Part shown: positions 1 through 5,881 of the stretch, one piece after another | Position numbering within the stretch: position 1 is the stretch's first letter | How the letters are laid out: every line of letters begins with the position of its first letter | Assembly (NCBI GenBank): GCA_002372875.1 | Contig: DFJD01000093.1 | Span: 1-11,222 of the forward strand | DNA length: 11,222 nucleotides | Source: Clostridiales bacterium UBA3680 | Lineage (GTDB): Bacteria > Bacillota > Clostridia > Lachnospirales > CAG-274 | Direction: 5' to 3' | Notes under the pieces: generated by a model | Told to the model about the DNA's origin: nothing | Database searches by the model: none | What the model saw: the letters and a program-made list of their open reading frames with translations, nothing else | Program-made: the position numbers and the translations under genes

Positions 1-149
1 GTATTACTATCCGCAATATATACGAAGATCACAACAGATATGTTCTGATCGAAGGCAGCGAAAATCTGCAAGAAAGAATAAAAGAAGAAATTGAAAAATT
101 TAACAAACTAAGGAAGTCCCCCGCTTCTAAAGCGGGGGTGCTTACTTAA
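1..149 (+). CDS. 3' end of an unrecognised protein (partial, 5' end outside window)
   Basis: Reading frame 3 is open from the left edge to a TAA at 147-149, giving 48 residues of a C-terminus. The visible part has a short beta-like stretch (RYVLIEG) followed by a charged, helix-prone segment rich in Glu, Lys and Ile (ENLQERIKEEIEKFNKL). The last dozen residues (RKSPASKAGVLT) are encoded by a GC-rich palindrome at 118-138 and so look like repeat-derived sequence, not original protein. I do not recognise the family. A TnpB-type transposase end was considered because hairpins follow, but no RuvC or zinc-finger residues are visible. That an actual gene ends here is inferred from the open frame and sensible amino acid composition; only 147 nt can be seen. 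Confidence 0.5.
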   Translation, partial: ITIRNIYEDHNRYVLIEGSENLQERIKEEIEKFNKLRKSPASKAGVLT

Positions 150-182
150 AATTCAGTGGAAGTCCAAGCTCCCACTGAATTT
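112..182 (+). repeat. Composite palindromic cassette of two hairpins
   Basis: Two strong inverted repeats lie back to back. The first has arms CCCCCGCTT (118-126) and AAGCGGGGG (130-138) around a 3-nt loop. The second has arms AAATTCAGTGG (149-159) and CCACTGAATTT (172-182), with two more inner pairs. Each is introduced by the same GGAAGTCC octamer (112-119 has AGGAAGTCC; 158-165 has GGAAGTCC), suggesting a repeated module. The first hairpin is inside the end of the upstream frame and the stop codon touches the second. Neither is followed by a T-run, so a simple intrinsic terminator is unlikely. IS200/IS605 element ends also carry subterminal hairpins, but no transposase is visible here to support that origin. 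Confidence 0.7.
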
Positions 183-250
183 GGAATCGCTTGCAATTCC
201 GTTGGTTATGAGTATGTAGCAGAAATTTATTTCTGCGGAATACGAATATC
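183..250 (+). repeat. Interspersed two-hairpin repeat, copy A
   Basis: This 68-bp stretch matches the reverse complement of 7338-7405 at 60 of 68 positions by hand alignment, without gaps. It contains a small imperfect palindrome (GGAAT at 183-187 with ATTCC further on) and a perfect one, GCAGAAAT / ATTTCTGC at 219-226 and 229-236 with a TT loop. The latter is flanked by further symmetric bases, GTAT at 212-215 and ATAC at 240-243. It lies between the left-edge gene and the LysR gene, directly after the composite hairpin cassette. It carries no open reading frame. It behaves like a REP- or MITE-type noncoding repeat. Confidence 0.8.
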
Positions 251-251
251 A

Positions 252-280
252 TTGACTCTGACACAAGTATATCATTAAAT
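252..280 (+). promoter_or_regulatory. Candidate promoter of the LysR-type gene
   Basis: TTGACT at 252-257 and TTAAAT at 275-280 are separated by 17 nt and lie about 90 nt before the LysR start. The -35 box is good but the -10 box is only 4 of 6. A second pair, TTGAAA (322-327) and TACGAT (345-350), also has a 17-nt gap, but would start transcription inside the ribosome binding site, so I prefer the first. The DNA between 260 and 305 is very AT-rich and could hold the autoregulatory LysR site, but I see no unambiguous T-N11-A palindrome. Confidence 0.35.
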
Positions 281-368
281 TATATAAATTACAAATACCT
301 ATACCAAATAAAGATTTATGCTTGAAAGTAATAGACACTTATGGTACGATAACAAGAGGGGTGATTTT

Positions 369-1271
369 ATGGATATCAGAGTTCTTAAATATTTTCTTGC
401 GGTGGCAAGAGAACAGAGCTATTCGGTAGCAGCGGAAAGGTTGCATTTGTCACAGCCGACACTGTCAAGACAGCTGAAAGAGCTTGAAGAAGAGCTTGGC
501 AAGACCTTGCTTATACGATCAAACAAAGGTGTTACACTTACAGAGGAGGGCATGATATTAAGAAAAAGAGCGGAAGAAATTTCGGAGTTGCTCGATAAAA
601 CAGAGCAGGAGGTAAAGCAAAGCAGTGATACGGTATCGGGAAAGGTGTATATCGGGGCAGGGGAGACCTATGCAATAAAACTTATTGCCGATACCTTACG
701 AATACTTCAAAAGGATTATCCGAATATCAGTTACAACATTTACAGTGCAGACGGAGCGGATGTAACAGAGAGGCTTGATAAGGGACTTATTGATTTCGGT
801 CTTATATTTCAATCCTATGATACAACAAAATATGAAAGCATAGAGATCCCGCTGAAAGACAAATTCGGCGTGCTTATGCGTCGTGATGCGGAGCTTGCAA
901 AAAAAGACAGCATCCGTATATCCGACCTTGCAGGCAAGCCTCTTATTGTTCCCAGGCAGACAAATCATCATAATCTTCTTTCCGAAAAATTTGGTTTGGA
1001 AAAAGAAAAGTTGAATATAACAGCAGAGTATAACCTTGTATACAACGGTTCGGTCTTGGCAAAGGAAGGTATGGGATACTGCATCTGTTTTGATAAACTT
1101 ATAAATGTAACGGGAGACTGTGATATGTGTTTTAAACCTCTTGTTCCCGAAATAGAAGTCGGTTGTAATTTTGTATGGAAAAAATATACCGTGTTTACAA
1201 AAGCGGCGGGATTGTTTTTATCACAATTTAAACAGGATATAGAAAGACTGAAAGAACACGAAGGTCAATAA
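369..1271 (+). CDS. LysR-family transcriptional regulator
   Basis: The 300-residue protein has the usual LysR length and plan. A winged helix-turn-helix DNA-binding domain fills roughly residues 1-60; residues 18-50 read as the classic recognition segment (AAERLHLSQPTLSRQLKELE, then an acidic-to-LysR-like RSNKGVTLTEEG). A linker helix (about 61-88) follows, then a periplasmic-binding-protein-like effector domain (about 90-295). The start at 369 is chosen because AGGGGTGA lies just upstream (357-364) and the motif MDIRVLKYFLAVA is the normal LysR beginning; an in-frame ATG at 318 would add 17 atypical residues. The effector is not predictable. It has no divergently transcribed partner, which is unusual for the family; the neighbours are the left-edge partial gene and a DUF975 gene with its own promoter. 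Family assignment is secure; the regulon is unknown. Confidence 0.95.
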   Translation: MDIRVLKYFLAVAREQSYSVAAERLHLSQPTLSRQLKELEEELGKTLLIRSNKGVTLTEEGMILRKRAEEISELLDKTEQEVKQSSDTVSGKVYIGAGETYAIKLIADTLRILQKDYPNISYNIYSADGADVTERLDKGLIDFGLIFQSYDTTKYESIEIPLKDKFGVLMRRDAELAKKDSIRISDLAGKPLIVPRQTNHHNLLSEKFGLEKEKLNITAEYNLVYNGSVLAKEGMGYCICFDKLINVTGDCDMCFKPLVPEIEVGCNFVWKKYTVFTKAAGLFLSQFKQDIERLKEHEGQ

Positions 1272-1288
1272 GTATGTAGCGGAAATTT
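1270..1288 (+). repeat. Fragment of the interspersed repeat at the LysR stop codon
   Basis: AGTATGTAGCGGAAATTT here matches AGTATGTAGCAGAAATTT of copy A (211-228) at 17 of 18 positions, and its first bases overlap the TAA stop (1269-1271) of the LysR gene. The palindrome is not completed downstream, so this is either a decayed or a half-length copy. A short match of this size in AT-rich DNA could be chance, but the order of the rare GTATGTAGC block and the GAAATTT block argues for common origin. Confidence 0.5.
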
Positions 1289-1333
1289 GTGAAATCATCA
1301 AATATTACGATATTTAACAATTTTATTACTATA

Positions 1334-1362
1334 TTGCCATAGCACTATATTTATGTTATAAT
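1334..1362 (+). promoter_or_regulatory. Sigma-A-type promoter of the DUF975 gene
   Basis: TTGCCA (1334-1339) and a perfect TATAAT (1357-1362) are spaced by exactly 17 nt. Transcription would begin near 1369, leaving a leader of about 33 nt that carries a strong AAGGAGGAG ribosome binding site (1388-1396). The DUF975 gene can therefore be expressed independently of the LysR gene upstream. Confidence 0.8.
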
Positions 1363-1401
1363 ACAACTGAAGTTTAAAAAAGAATAAAAGGAGGAGTTTT
1401 T

Positions 1402-2139
1402 ATGTTTGAACCTGCTACACTTAAGCAAAATGCCAAGGCTTTGCTTAAAACCTGCTATTGGCCTGCTGTGCTGGTTTCCTTGATTATGGCTTTCACCGGT
1501 GGTGGCGGCGGAGGAGGCGGTTCCTTCAACACAGGAAGAATGGGACAGAACGGAGGCTCGGAGAGTCTTTCAAGACTATCCGGAGATCAGATTGCAACCA
1601 TAGCTATCATTGTGTTGATAGTATTTGTTGTTGTTCTTGCCATCTCTTGTGCCATTATGGCATTTGTATTCGGACCGCTGAATGTGGGCTGTACAAAGTT
1701 CTTTCTTAACTGTCGTTACAATACCGCTAAAGTTGCCGATGTTGCTTTTGTTTTCGGACATACGGGATACAAGAATGTTGCAAAAACCATGTTTTTAAGG
1801 TATCTCTACATTGTACTTTGGTCTTTGCTCTTTATTATTCCGGGTATCGTTAAGGCATATGAATATTTCCTTGTGCCCTATATTCTGGCAGATGATCCCA
1901 ACACACCTTGTGAAGAAGCATTTGCAAAAAGCAAGGAAATAATGACGGGACAGAAAATGAATGTTTTTCTGCTTCATTTATCATTTATCGGTTGGTTTAT
2001 TTTAGGAATTTTTACATTAGGACTTTTAAATCTTTTCTATGTAAACCCCTATGTGAATTTGACAAATTCCGAGCTTTATTATGCATTGAAGGCTAAAAAT
2101 GAAGTTGTCTCGGGTTTTTACGAAAATAATCAGATGTGA
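1402..2139 (+). CDS. DUF975 family integral membrane protein
   Basis: The 245-residue protein matches the DUF975 pattern: an N-terminal LKQNAKALLK segment followed by a conserved W, a first hydrophobic helix (about 18-32), a Gly/Ser-rich loop with eight consecutive Gly (33-40), and further membrane segments at about 64-92, 131-152 and 187-214. Conserved-looking blocks include GPLNVGCTKFFLN (91-103), the PGIVKAYEY / ILADDP region (147-166), a SKEIMTG block (177-183) and NPYVNLTNSELYYAL near the end. No catalytic residues or signal peptide are apparent. The biochemical role of the family is unknown to me. The start is fixed by AAGGAGGAG five nt upstream. It has its own promoter and a terminator, so it is probably a single-gene unit. 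The Gly tract is typical of the family. Confidence 0.9.
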   Translation: MFEPATLKQNAKALLKTCYWPAVLVSLIMAFTGGGGGGGGSFNTGRMGQNGGSESLSRLSGDQIATIAIIVLIVFVVVLAISCAIMAFVFGPLNVGCTKFFLNCRYNTAKVADVAFVFGHTGYKNVAKTMFLRYLYIVLWSLLFIIPGIVKAYEYFLVPYILADDPNTPCEEAFAKSKEIMTGQKMNVFLLHLSFIGWFILGIFTLGLLNLFYVNPYVNLTNSELYYALKAKNEVVSGFYENNQM

Positions 2140-2169
2140 TAAACACTGAAAGTTTGTTTTATTAAAATT

Positions 2170-2217
2170 AAATGGGCTGTGAAGAGATAGAAAATATATT
2201 CATGGTCCATTTTTTTT
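2170..2217 (+). terminator. Intrinsic terminator after the DUF975 gene
   Basis: AAATGGGCTGTGAA (2170-2183) pairs with TTCATGGTCCATTT (2199-2212) over 14 positions if G-U pairs are allowed in the plus-strand RNA, with a 15-nt loop, and runs straight into a T tract (to 2217). On the opposite strand the three wobble pairs become A-C mismatches, so the structure favours rightward transcription, as expected 30 nt past the DUF975 stop. Confidence 0.8.
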
Positions 2218-2228
2218 ATATATTACTA

Positions 2229-2267
2229 CAGCCGTGTAAGTGTCACATAGTGGCATTTACACGGCTG
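2229..2267. other. 39-nt near-perfect hairpin between convergent genes
   Basis: Arms CAGCCGTGTAAGTGTCAC (2229-2246) and GTGGCATTTACACGGCTG (2250-2267) surround a 3-nt ATA loop. As plus-strand RNA all 18 positions pair (16 Watson-Crick, 2 G-U); as minus-strand RNA two A-C mismatches appear. No T tract follows on either strand, so it is not a standard intrinsic terminator. It sits between the DUF975 terminator and the end of pyrG, and may block read-through, protect a 3' end or be a mobile palindromic repeat. Confidence 0.75.
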
Positions 2268-2313
2268 CAAATCGGTAAATATCTATTTTGTGGGTAAATT
2301 TTTAAACCCTTTT

Positions 2314-3918
2314 TTATTCGGATATTTTTTTTGCATTCTTAACAAGTCCCATAAACAGAGGATGAGGTCTGTTTGGACGTGACTTAAATTCGGGATGGAA
2401 TTGTACGCTGACGAAATAGGGGTGCTCCTCTTTGGAAAGCTCAACGATTTCCACCAATCTTCCGTCGGGGGATGTTCCGGCTATAACAAGGCCGGCTTTT
2501 TCCATCTCTTCTTTGAAATCGTTATTGAATTCATAGCGATGACGGTGTCTTTCGCTTATCTGCTCGGCTGAATAAAGCTCCCTTGACCAAGTGCCATCTG
2601 CAAGCACACAAGGATATGCACCAAGTCGCATGGTTCCGCCCAATATGTCGATATTTTTCTGTTCGGGCATAATGTCTATAACAGGATGCTCCGTGTTAGG
2701 CTGTATCTCCGCTGTATGGGCATCTTTATATCCAAGCACGTTTCTTGCAAATTCAACTACCGTACAATGCATTCCCAAGCAAATTCCAAGGAAAGGAATC
2801 TTATTTACTCTTGCATAATTAACGGCAGTTATTTTTCCTTCAACGCCTCTTGTGCCGAAACCGCCGGGAACTATCATTCCGTCAATTCCCTTTAGGTAAG
2901 CCTCGGGGCCGTTATTTTCTATTTCCTCTGAGTTGACCCAACGTATTTTTACCTTTGCCCCGCAGTGTATTCCCGCATGGTGAAGGGATTCCGCTATTGA
3001 AAGATAGGCATCGTGCAACTCTACGTATTTTCCTACAAGGGCAATTACAACCGAGCTTGTAAGGTTTTTCTCTTTTTTTACAACCTCTTCCCAATCTTCA
3101 AGGTTAGGCTCGGGACAGGGTTTTCCGAGTTTTCGACATACAATACCCGCAAGATTTTCTCTTTCCATCATAAAGGGAACCTCATAAAGGGAATCACAGT
3201 CTATGTTCTCAATTATGCAGTCTGTTGAAACACCGCAGAAAAGAGCAAGTTTTTCTTTTTCGCTTTGACCGATGGGATGCTCGGTACGACATACTATTAT
3301 GTCAGGCTGTATTCCCACACCGAGAAGCTGTTTTACAGAGTGTTGAGTAGGTTTTGTTTTAAGCTCTCCACCCTTTGAAAGATAGGGAACAAGTGTTACA
3401 TGAATGTAAATAACATTTTCCTTGCCCACATCTCTGCTTACCTGTCTTATAGCTTCAATAAAGGGTTCGCTCTCAATATCACCTACAGTACCGCCTATTT
3501 CGGTAATTACAAAGTCTGCGTTCGTATCTTCGCCTGCGGCATATACTCTTTTCTTTATTTCGTCTGTAATATGCGGAACTACCTGAACGGTTCTTCCGAG
3601 GTACTCGCCTTTTCTTTCTTTGTTGAGCACGGACCAATAGATCTTACCTGTGGTAACATTGCTGTTTACGGTAAGAGATTCATCTATAAATCTTTCGTAG
3701 TGGCCAAGGTCAAGGTCTGTTTCCGTGCCGTCATCTGTAACAAAAACCTCTCCGTGCTGGTAGGGGCTCATAGTACCCGGGTCTATGTTTATATAGGGGT
3801 CAAATTTCTGAATTGTGACCTTATAGCCTCTTGCCTTTAAAAGTCTGCCCAAGGAGGCTGCGGTTATACCTTTTCCCAAGCCGGAAACAACGCCTCCGGT
3901 AACAAAAATATACTTCAT
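2314..3918 (-). CDS. pyrG: CTP synthase (UTP--ammonia/glutamine ligase)
   Basis: It makes CTP from UTP, ATP and glutamine in the cytoplasm, the last step of pyrimidine nucleotide synthesis. At 534 residues it has the normal length. The N-terminal synthetase domain (about 1-265) opens with KYIFVTGGVVSGLGKG and its P-loop (residues 12-18). The C-terminal class I glutamine amidotransferase domain (about 288-534) has the PGGFG oxyanion motif (351-355), the nucleophile Cys380 in GICLGMH, and His508/Glu510 in FHPEF. The residue after GM is His instead of the commoner Gln, which amidotransferase patterns tolerate. The start at 3918 is preferred over an ATG 12 nt upstream because that upstream ATG overlaps the AGGTG ribosome binding site. 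It is last in the operon, 17 nt after the S41 peptidase gene, leaving no room for an attenuating leader. CTP is also the precursor of the CDP-diacylglycerol used by PgsA upstream. Confidence 0.98.
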   Translation of the reverse strand: MKYIFVTGGVVSGLGKGITAASLGRLLKARGYKVTIQKFDPYINIDPGTMSPYQHGEVFVTDDGTETDLDLGHYERFIDESLTVNSNVTTGKIYWSVLNKERKGEYLGRTVQVVPHITDEIKKRVYAAGEDTNADFVITEIGGTVGDIESEPFIEAIRQVSRDVGKENVIYIHVTLVPYLSKGGELKTKPTQHSVKQLLGVGIQPDIIVCRTEHPIGQSEKEKLALFCGVSTDCIIENIDCDSLYEVPFMMERENLAGIVCRKLGKPCPEPNLEDWEEVVKKEKNLTSSVVIALVGKYVELHDAYLSIAESLHHAGIHCGAKVKIRWVNSEEIENNGPEAYLKGIDGMIVPGGFGTRGVEGKITAVNYARVNKIPFLGICLGMHCTVVEFARNVLGYKDAHTAEIQPNTEHPVIDIMPEQKNIDILGGTMRLGAYPCVLADGTWSRELYSAEQISERHRHRYEFNNDFKEEMEKAGLVIAGTSPDGRLVEIVELSKEEHPYFVSVQFHPEFKSRPNRPHPLFMGLVKNAKKISE

Positions 3919-3935
3919 AATACACCTCATTTATT

Positions 3936-5306
3936 TTATTCTGTCTCACCTAACAGGTACATATATCCTGCGGTAAGAATACGGTCGCTTTGTAACAGTT
4001 CCGAATATATTTCAAGGTTAATGGCATTGACGGTTTTTGCATCAAGCTTGTATGTAACGGGCAATCCCTCTTCAACCTGAAATCTACCTATGTTTCTTTC
4101 GTTTGTGTTTTCCTTATCTACCTTAAAGCCTATATATTTAAGTGCCGCTGTAACTTTGTCATCGGTAACAGGCTCATTTTCGTCAAGAAAAAGAATTTTA
4201 TCCACACCTATATCGGGGGTGATACCCACACCGTTTATGGTTTTTCCCGACCTTGATGTATATTCAAGGGTGGTCATCTTAACAACACCGAGCCCCTCAA
4301 ATTCCATGACCGATTGCATAACACCTTTTCCGAAGGTCTGCTCTCCCACTATTTTGGCGGCTTTGCTGTCTTGAAGAGCGGAAGCGACTATTTCCGAGGC
4401 GGATGCCGTCATTCCGTCTACAAGCACGGCACAGTAGTCAAAAGGGGGTTTTTGCAGGTTGGATGTATACTCAACGGTTTTTCCGGCTTTGTCTTTTGTG
4501 GTAATTATCTTACCCATGGGAACTATCAATCTTGCCACGGCTATCGCCTCATCCACATAGCCTCCGGTGTTGCCTCGTAAATCAAGTATTACACTTGTTA
4601 TACCCTGTTGTTTAAGGGTCGCTATCGCTTTGGAAAACTCATTTGCCGTATCCGAAGAAAAGGATGATATTTTGATATAGCCTATTTTTTTTGATGAATA
4701 GGTATATTTATCCGTGTTGAATTCGCTTATAGCTCTTACCGTAACCGAGGCCTTCTTTTTTTGTGTAAGCAAAAGGTTATAGGTAAGGCCGCTGTATCCC
4801 CTTGCTATTGTCATCGTGACTTTTCCGTCTTTGTCTACATTAACAAGAGATTCATATTCTTCCTGACCTATACCGTAGGCTGAAAGACCGTTTATTTTTT
4901 GTATAGTGTCACCTTTTCTTATTCCCTGACCATAATTCTTTGAACCTTTTTCAATGGCAACGATCACGGGATAACCGTCTTCGTTGAAAGAACAGGAAAA
5001 ATCCGGGGAAAACCATTCCGCTTTTTCCGCTGCTTTTATATCATCATAGTCCTTTTGCGGAAGGTAGGCACTGTAAGAATCAAGCTGTTGTGTGATACCG
5101 TTTACCGCACCGTTTACAAGGGTCTCTATGTCGACAGGTTCGCCCACATAGTTCTCGTTTACATATTTTATTATTTCCTGTAGATACACTCCTGCCGCCT
5201 GGGTCTTTTCTTCGTCGGTCATTCCGTCAAATACACTCTCCGCAAAAACGGATCGTCCCGAAATAAGAACAAATACCGCGGCGAAGGCAAGAAATTTGCG
5301 TTTCAT
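3936..5306 (-). CDS. Secreted S41 C-terminal processing protease (CtpA/CtpB-like) with PDZ domain
   Basis: This 456-residue serine protease is predicted to be exported. A signal peptide (1-22; K-R-K, hydrophobic core, cleavage after VFA) has no lipobox Cys. A PDZ domain spans roughly 103-182 (GIRKGDTIQKINGLSAYGI). The S41 fold follows (about 209-371), with the LDLRGNTGGY motif, catalytic Ser302 in TASASEI and general-base Lys327 in TFGKG, 25 residues apart as in Prc/CtpA. Residues about 385-430 (ALKYIGFKV, FQVEEGLPV, LDAKTV) resemble a peptidoglycan-binding type 1 domain, as in Bacillus Ctp proteins. Known relatives trim envelope proteins or activate sporulation signalling; the substrate here is unknown. 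The start at 5306 has AAGGTG upstream and begins the signal peptide; a longer frame exists but would precede the signal with 14 polar residues. The gap to pgsA is 11 nt and the ribosome binding site abuts its stop, suggesting translational coupling. Confidence 0.95.
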   Translation of the reverse strand: MKRKFLAFAAVFVLISGRSVFAESVFDGMTDEEKTQAAGVYLQEIIKYVNENYVGEPVDIETLVNGAVNGITQQLDSYSAYLPQKDYDDIKAAEKAEWFSPDFSCSFNEDGYPVIVAIEKGSKNYGQGIRKGDTIQKINGLSAYGIGQEEYESLVNVDKDGKVTMTIARGYSGLTYNLLLTQKKKASVTVRAISEFNTDKYTYSSKKIGYIKISSFSSDTANEFSKAIATLKQQGITSVILDLRGNTGGYVDEAIAVARLIVPMGKIITTKDKAGKTVEYTSNLQKPPFDYCAVLVDGMTASASEIVASALQDSKAAKIVGEQTFGKGVMQSVMEFEGLGVVKMTTLEYTSRSGKTINGVGITPDIGVDKILFLDENEPVTDDKVTAALKYIGFKVDKENTNERNIGRFQVEEGLPVTYKLDAKTVNAINLEIYSELLQSDRILTAGYMYLLGETE

Positions 5307-5317
5307 AAAAACACCTT

Positions 5318-5881
5318 CTATTTGGTCTCGTCTTTGAGTACCTTCCAATTTTTTGAAAAATAATCAAGAGCAGAGAATATTGTCAAAAGCACGCTCACAC
5401 ATATCATGATTGTGCTTATCACTTCAAAAAACTTAACGTTGAAATTAAGCAGAAGCAAGATGATCATTATCATCTGGGAGACCGTTTTTGATTTGCCCCA
5501 CCAGCTTGCGGCAATAACAACATTTTTTTCTGCGGCTATCGTTCTGAAACCTGTAATTGCGAACTCTCTTGCAATTATTATTATTACAACCACACTCGGC
5601 AGGGGAACAACAGCATCGGTCTTGCCTATAAGCGCTATCATTGCCGAACAGACAAGAAGTTTATCTGCAAGGGGGTCCATGAATTTACCGAAATTTGTTA
5701 CAAGATCGTATTTTCTTGCGATAAAGCCGTCAAACCAGTCCGTAACAGAGGCAATGCAGAATATTGCCGTTGCTATGTATCTTACCGCTCTTTGATCCAT
5801 CCCCATGGGATTTATCAAAAATATAAGAAATACCGGTATCAGCAACACTCTGAAAAGTGTCAGTTTATTGGGTAAATTCAT
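5318..5881 (-). CDS. pgsA: CDP-diacylglycerol--glycerol-3-phosphate 3-phosphatidyltransferase
   Basis: The 187-residue integral membrane enzyme makes phosphatidylglycerophosphate, the committed step to phosphatidylglycerol and cardiolipin. The CDP-alcohol phosphotransferase signature is complete: Asp48, Asp51-Gly52, Ala55-Arg56, Gly65, Asp69 and Asp73 (DWFDGFIAR then FGKFMDPLADK). These Asp residues bind the metal and the CDP group. The opening MNLPNKLTLFRVLLIPVF is typical of PgsA, and several further hydrophobic helices follow (about 31-46, 74-87, 93-104, 135-147, 152-172). The start ATG overlaps the rimO stop as ATGA (5878-5881), so the two are translationally coupled. RimO next to PgsA is a common pairing in Firmicutes. 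PgsA is favoured over other CDP-alcohol transferases by length and N-terminus; specificity within the family is inferred. Confidence 0.95.
   Translation of the reverse strand: MNLPNKLTLFRVLLIPVFLIFLINPMGMDQRAVRYIATAIFCIASVTDWFDGFIARKYDLVTNFGKFMDPLADKLLVCSAMIALIGKTDAVVPLPSVVVIIIIAREFAITGFRTIAAEKNVVIAASWWGKSKTVSQMIMIILLLLNFNVKFFEVISTIMICVSVLLTIFSALDYFSKNWKVLKDETK

Noticed and set aside
318..368. An upstream in-frame ATG that would extend the LysR protein by 17 residues.
   Set aside because: The extension has no LysR similarity, while ATG 369 has a good ribosome binding site and the standard N-terminus.
1300..1315. AAATAT-TACG-ATATTT as a terminator for the LysR gene.
   Set aside because: The six-pair stem is all A-T and is followed by AACAATTTT, not a clean T run; too weak to call.
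1498..1521. Eight consecutive glycine codons in the DUF975 gene, as a possible phase-variable slippage tract.
   Set aside because: The codons are mixed (GGT, GGC, GGA), so there is no uniform short repeat to slip, and Gly-rich loops are normal in this family.
2293..2316. GGGT / ACCC with a T run at the end of pyrG as an additional plus-strand terminator.
   Set aside because: Only about four base pairs form, the inner bases mismatch, and the plus-strand gene already has a better terminator at 2170-2217.
2766..2778. His instead of Gln after the catalytic CLGM motif in CTP synthase, as a possible loss of glutamine use.
   Set aside because: Class I amidotransferase patterns allow Gln, Glu or His here, and the Cys, His and Glu of the triad are all present.
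3400..3840. A 146-codon plus-strand open frame opposite pyrG, and similar antisense frames opposite the S41, pgsA, flippase and typA genes.
   Set aside because: They lie entirely within strongly conserved genes on the other strand, have Cys/Phe/Tyr-rich or biased composition expected of antisense shadows, and show no family features.
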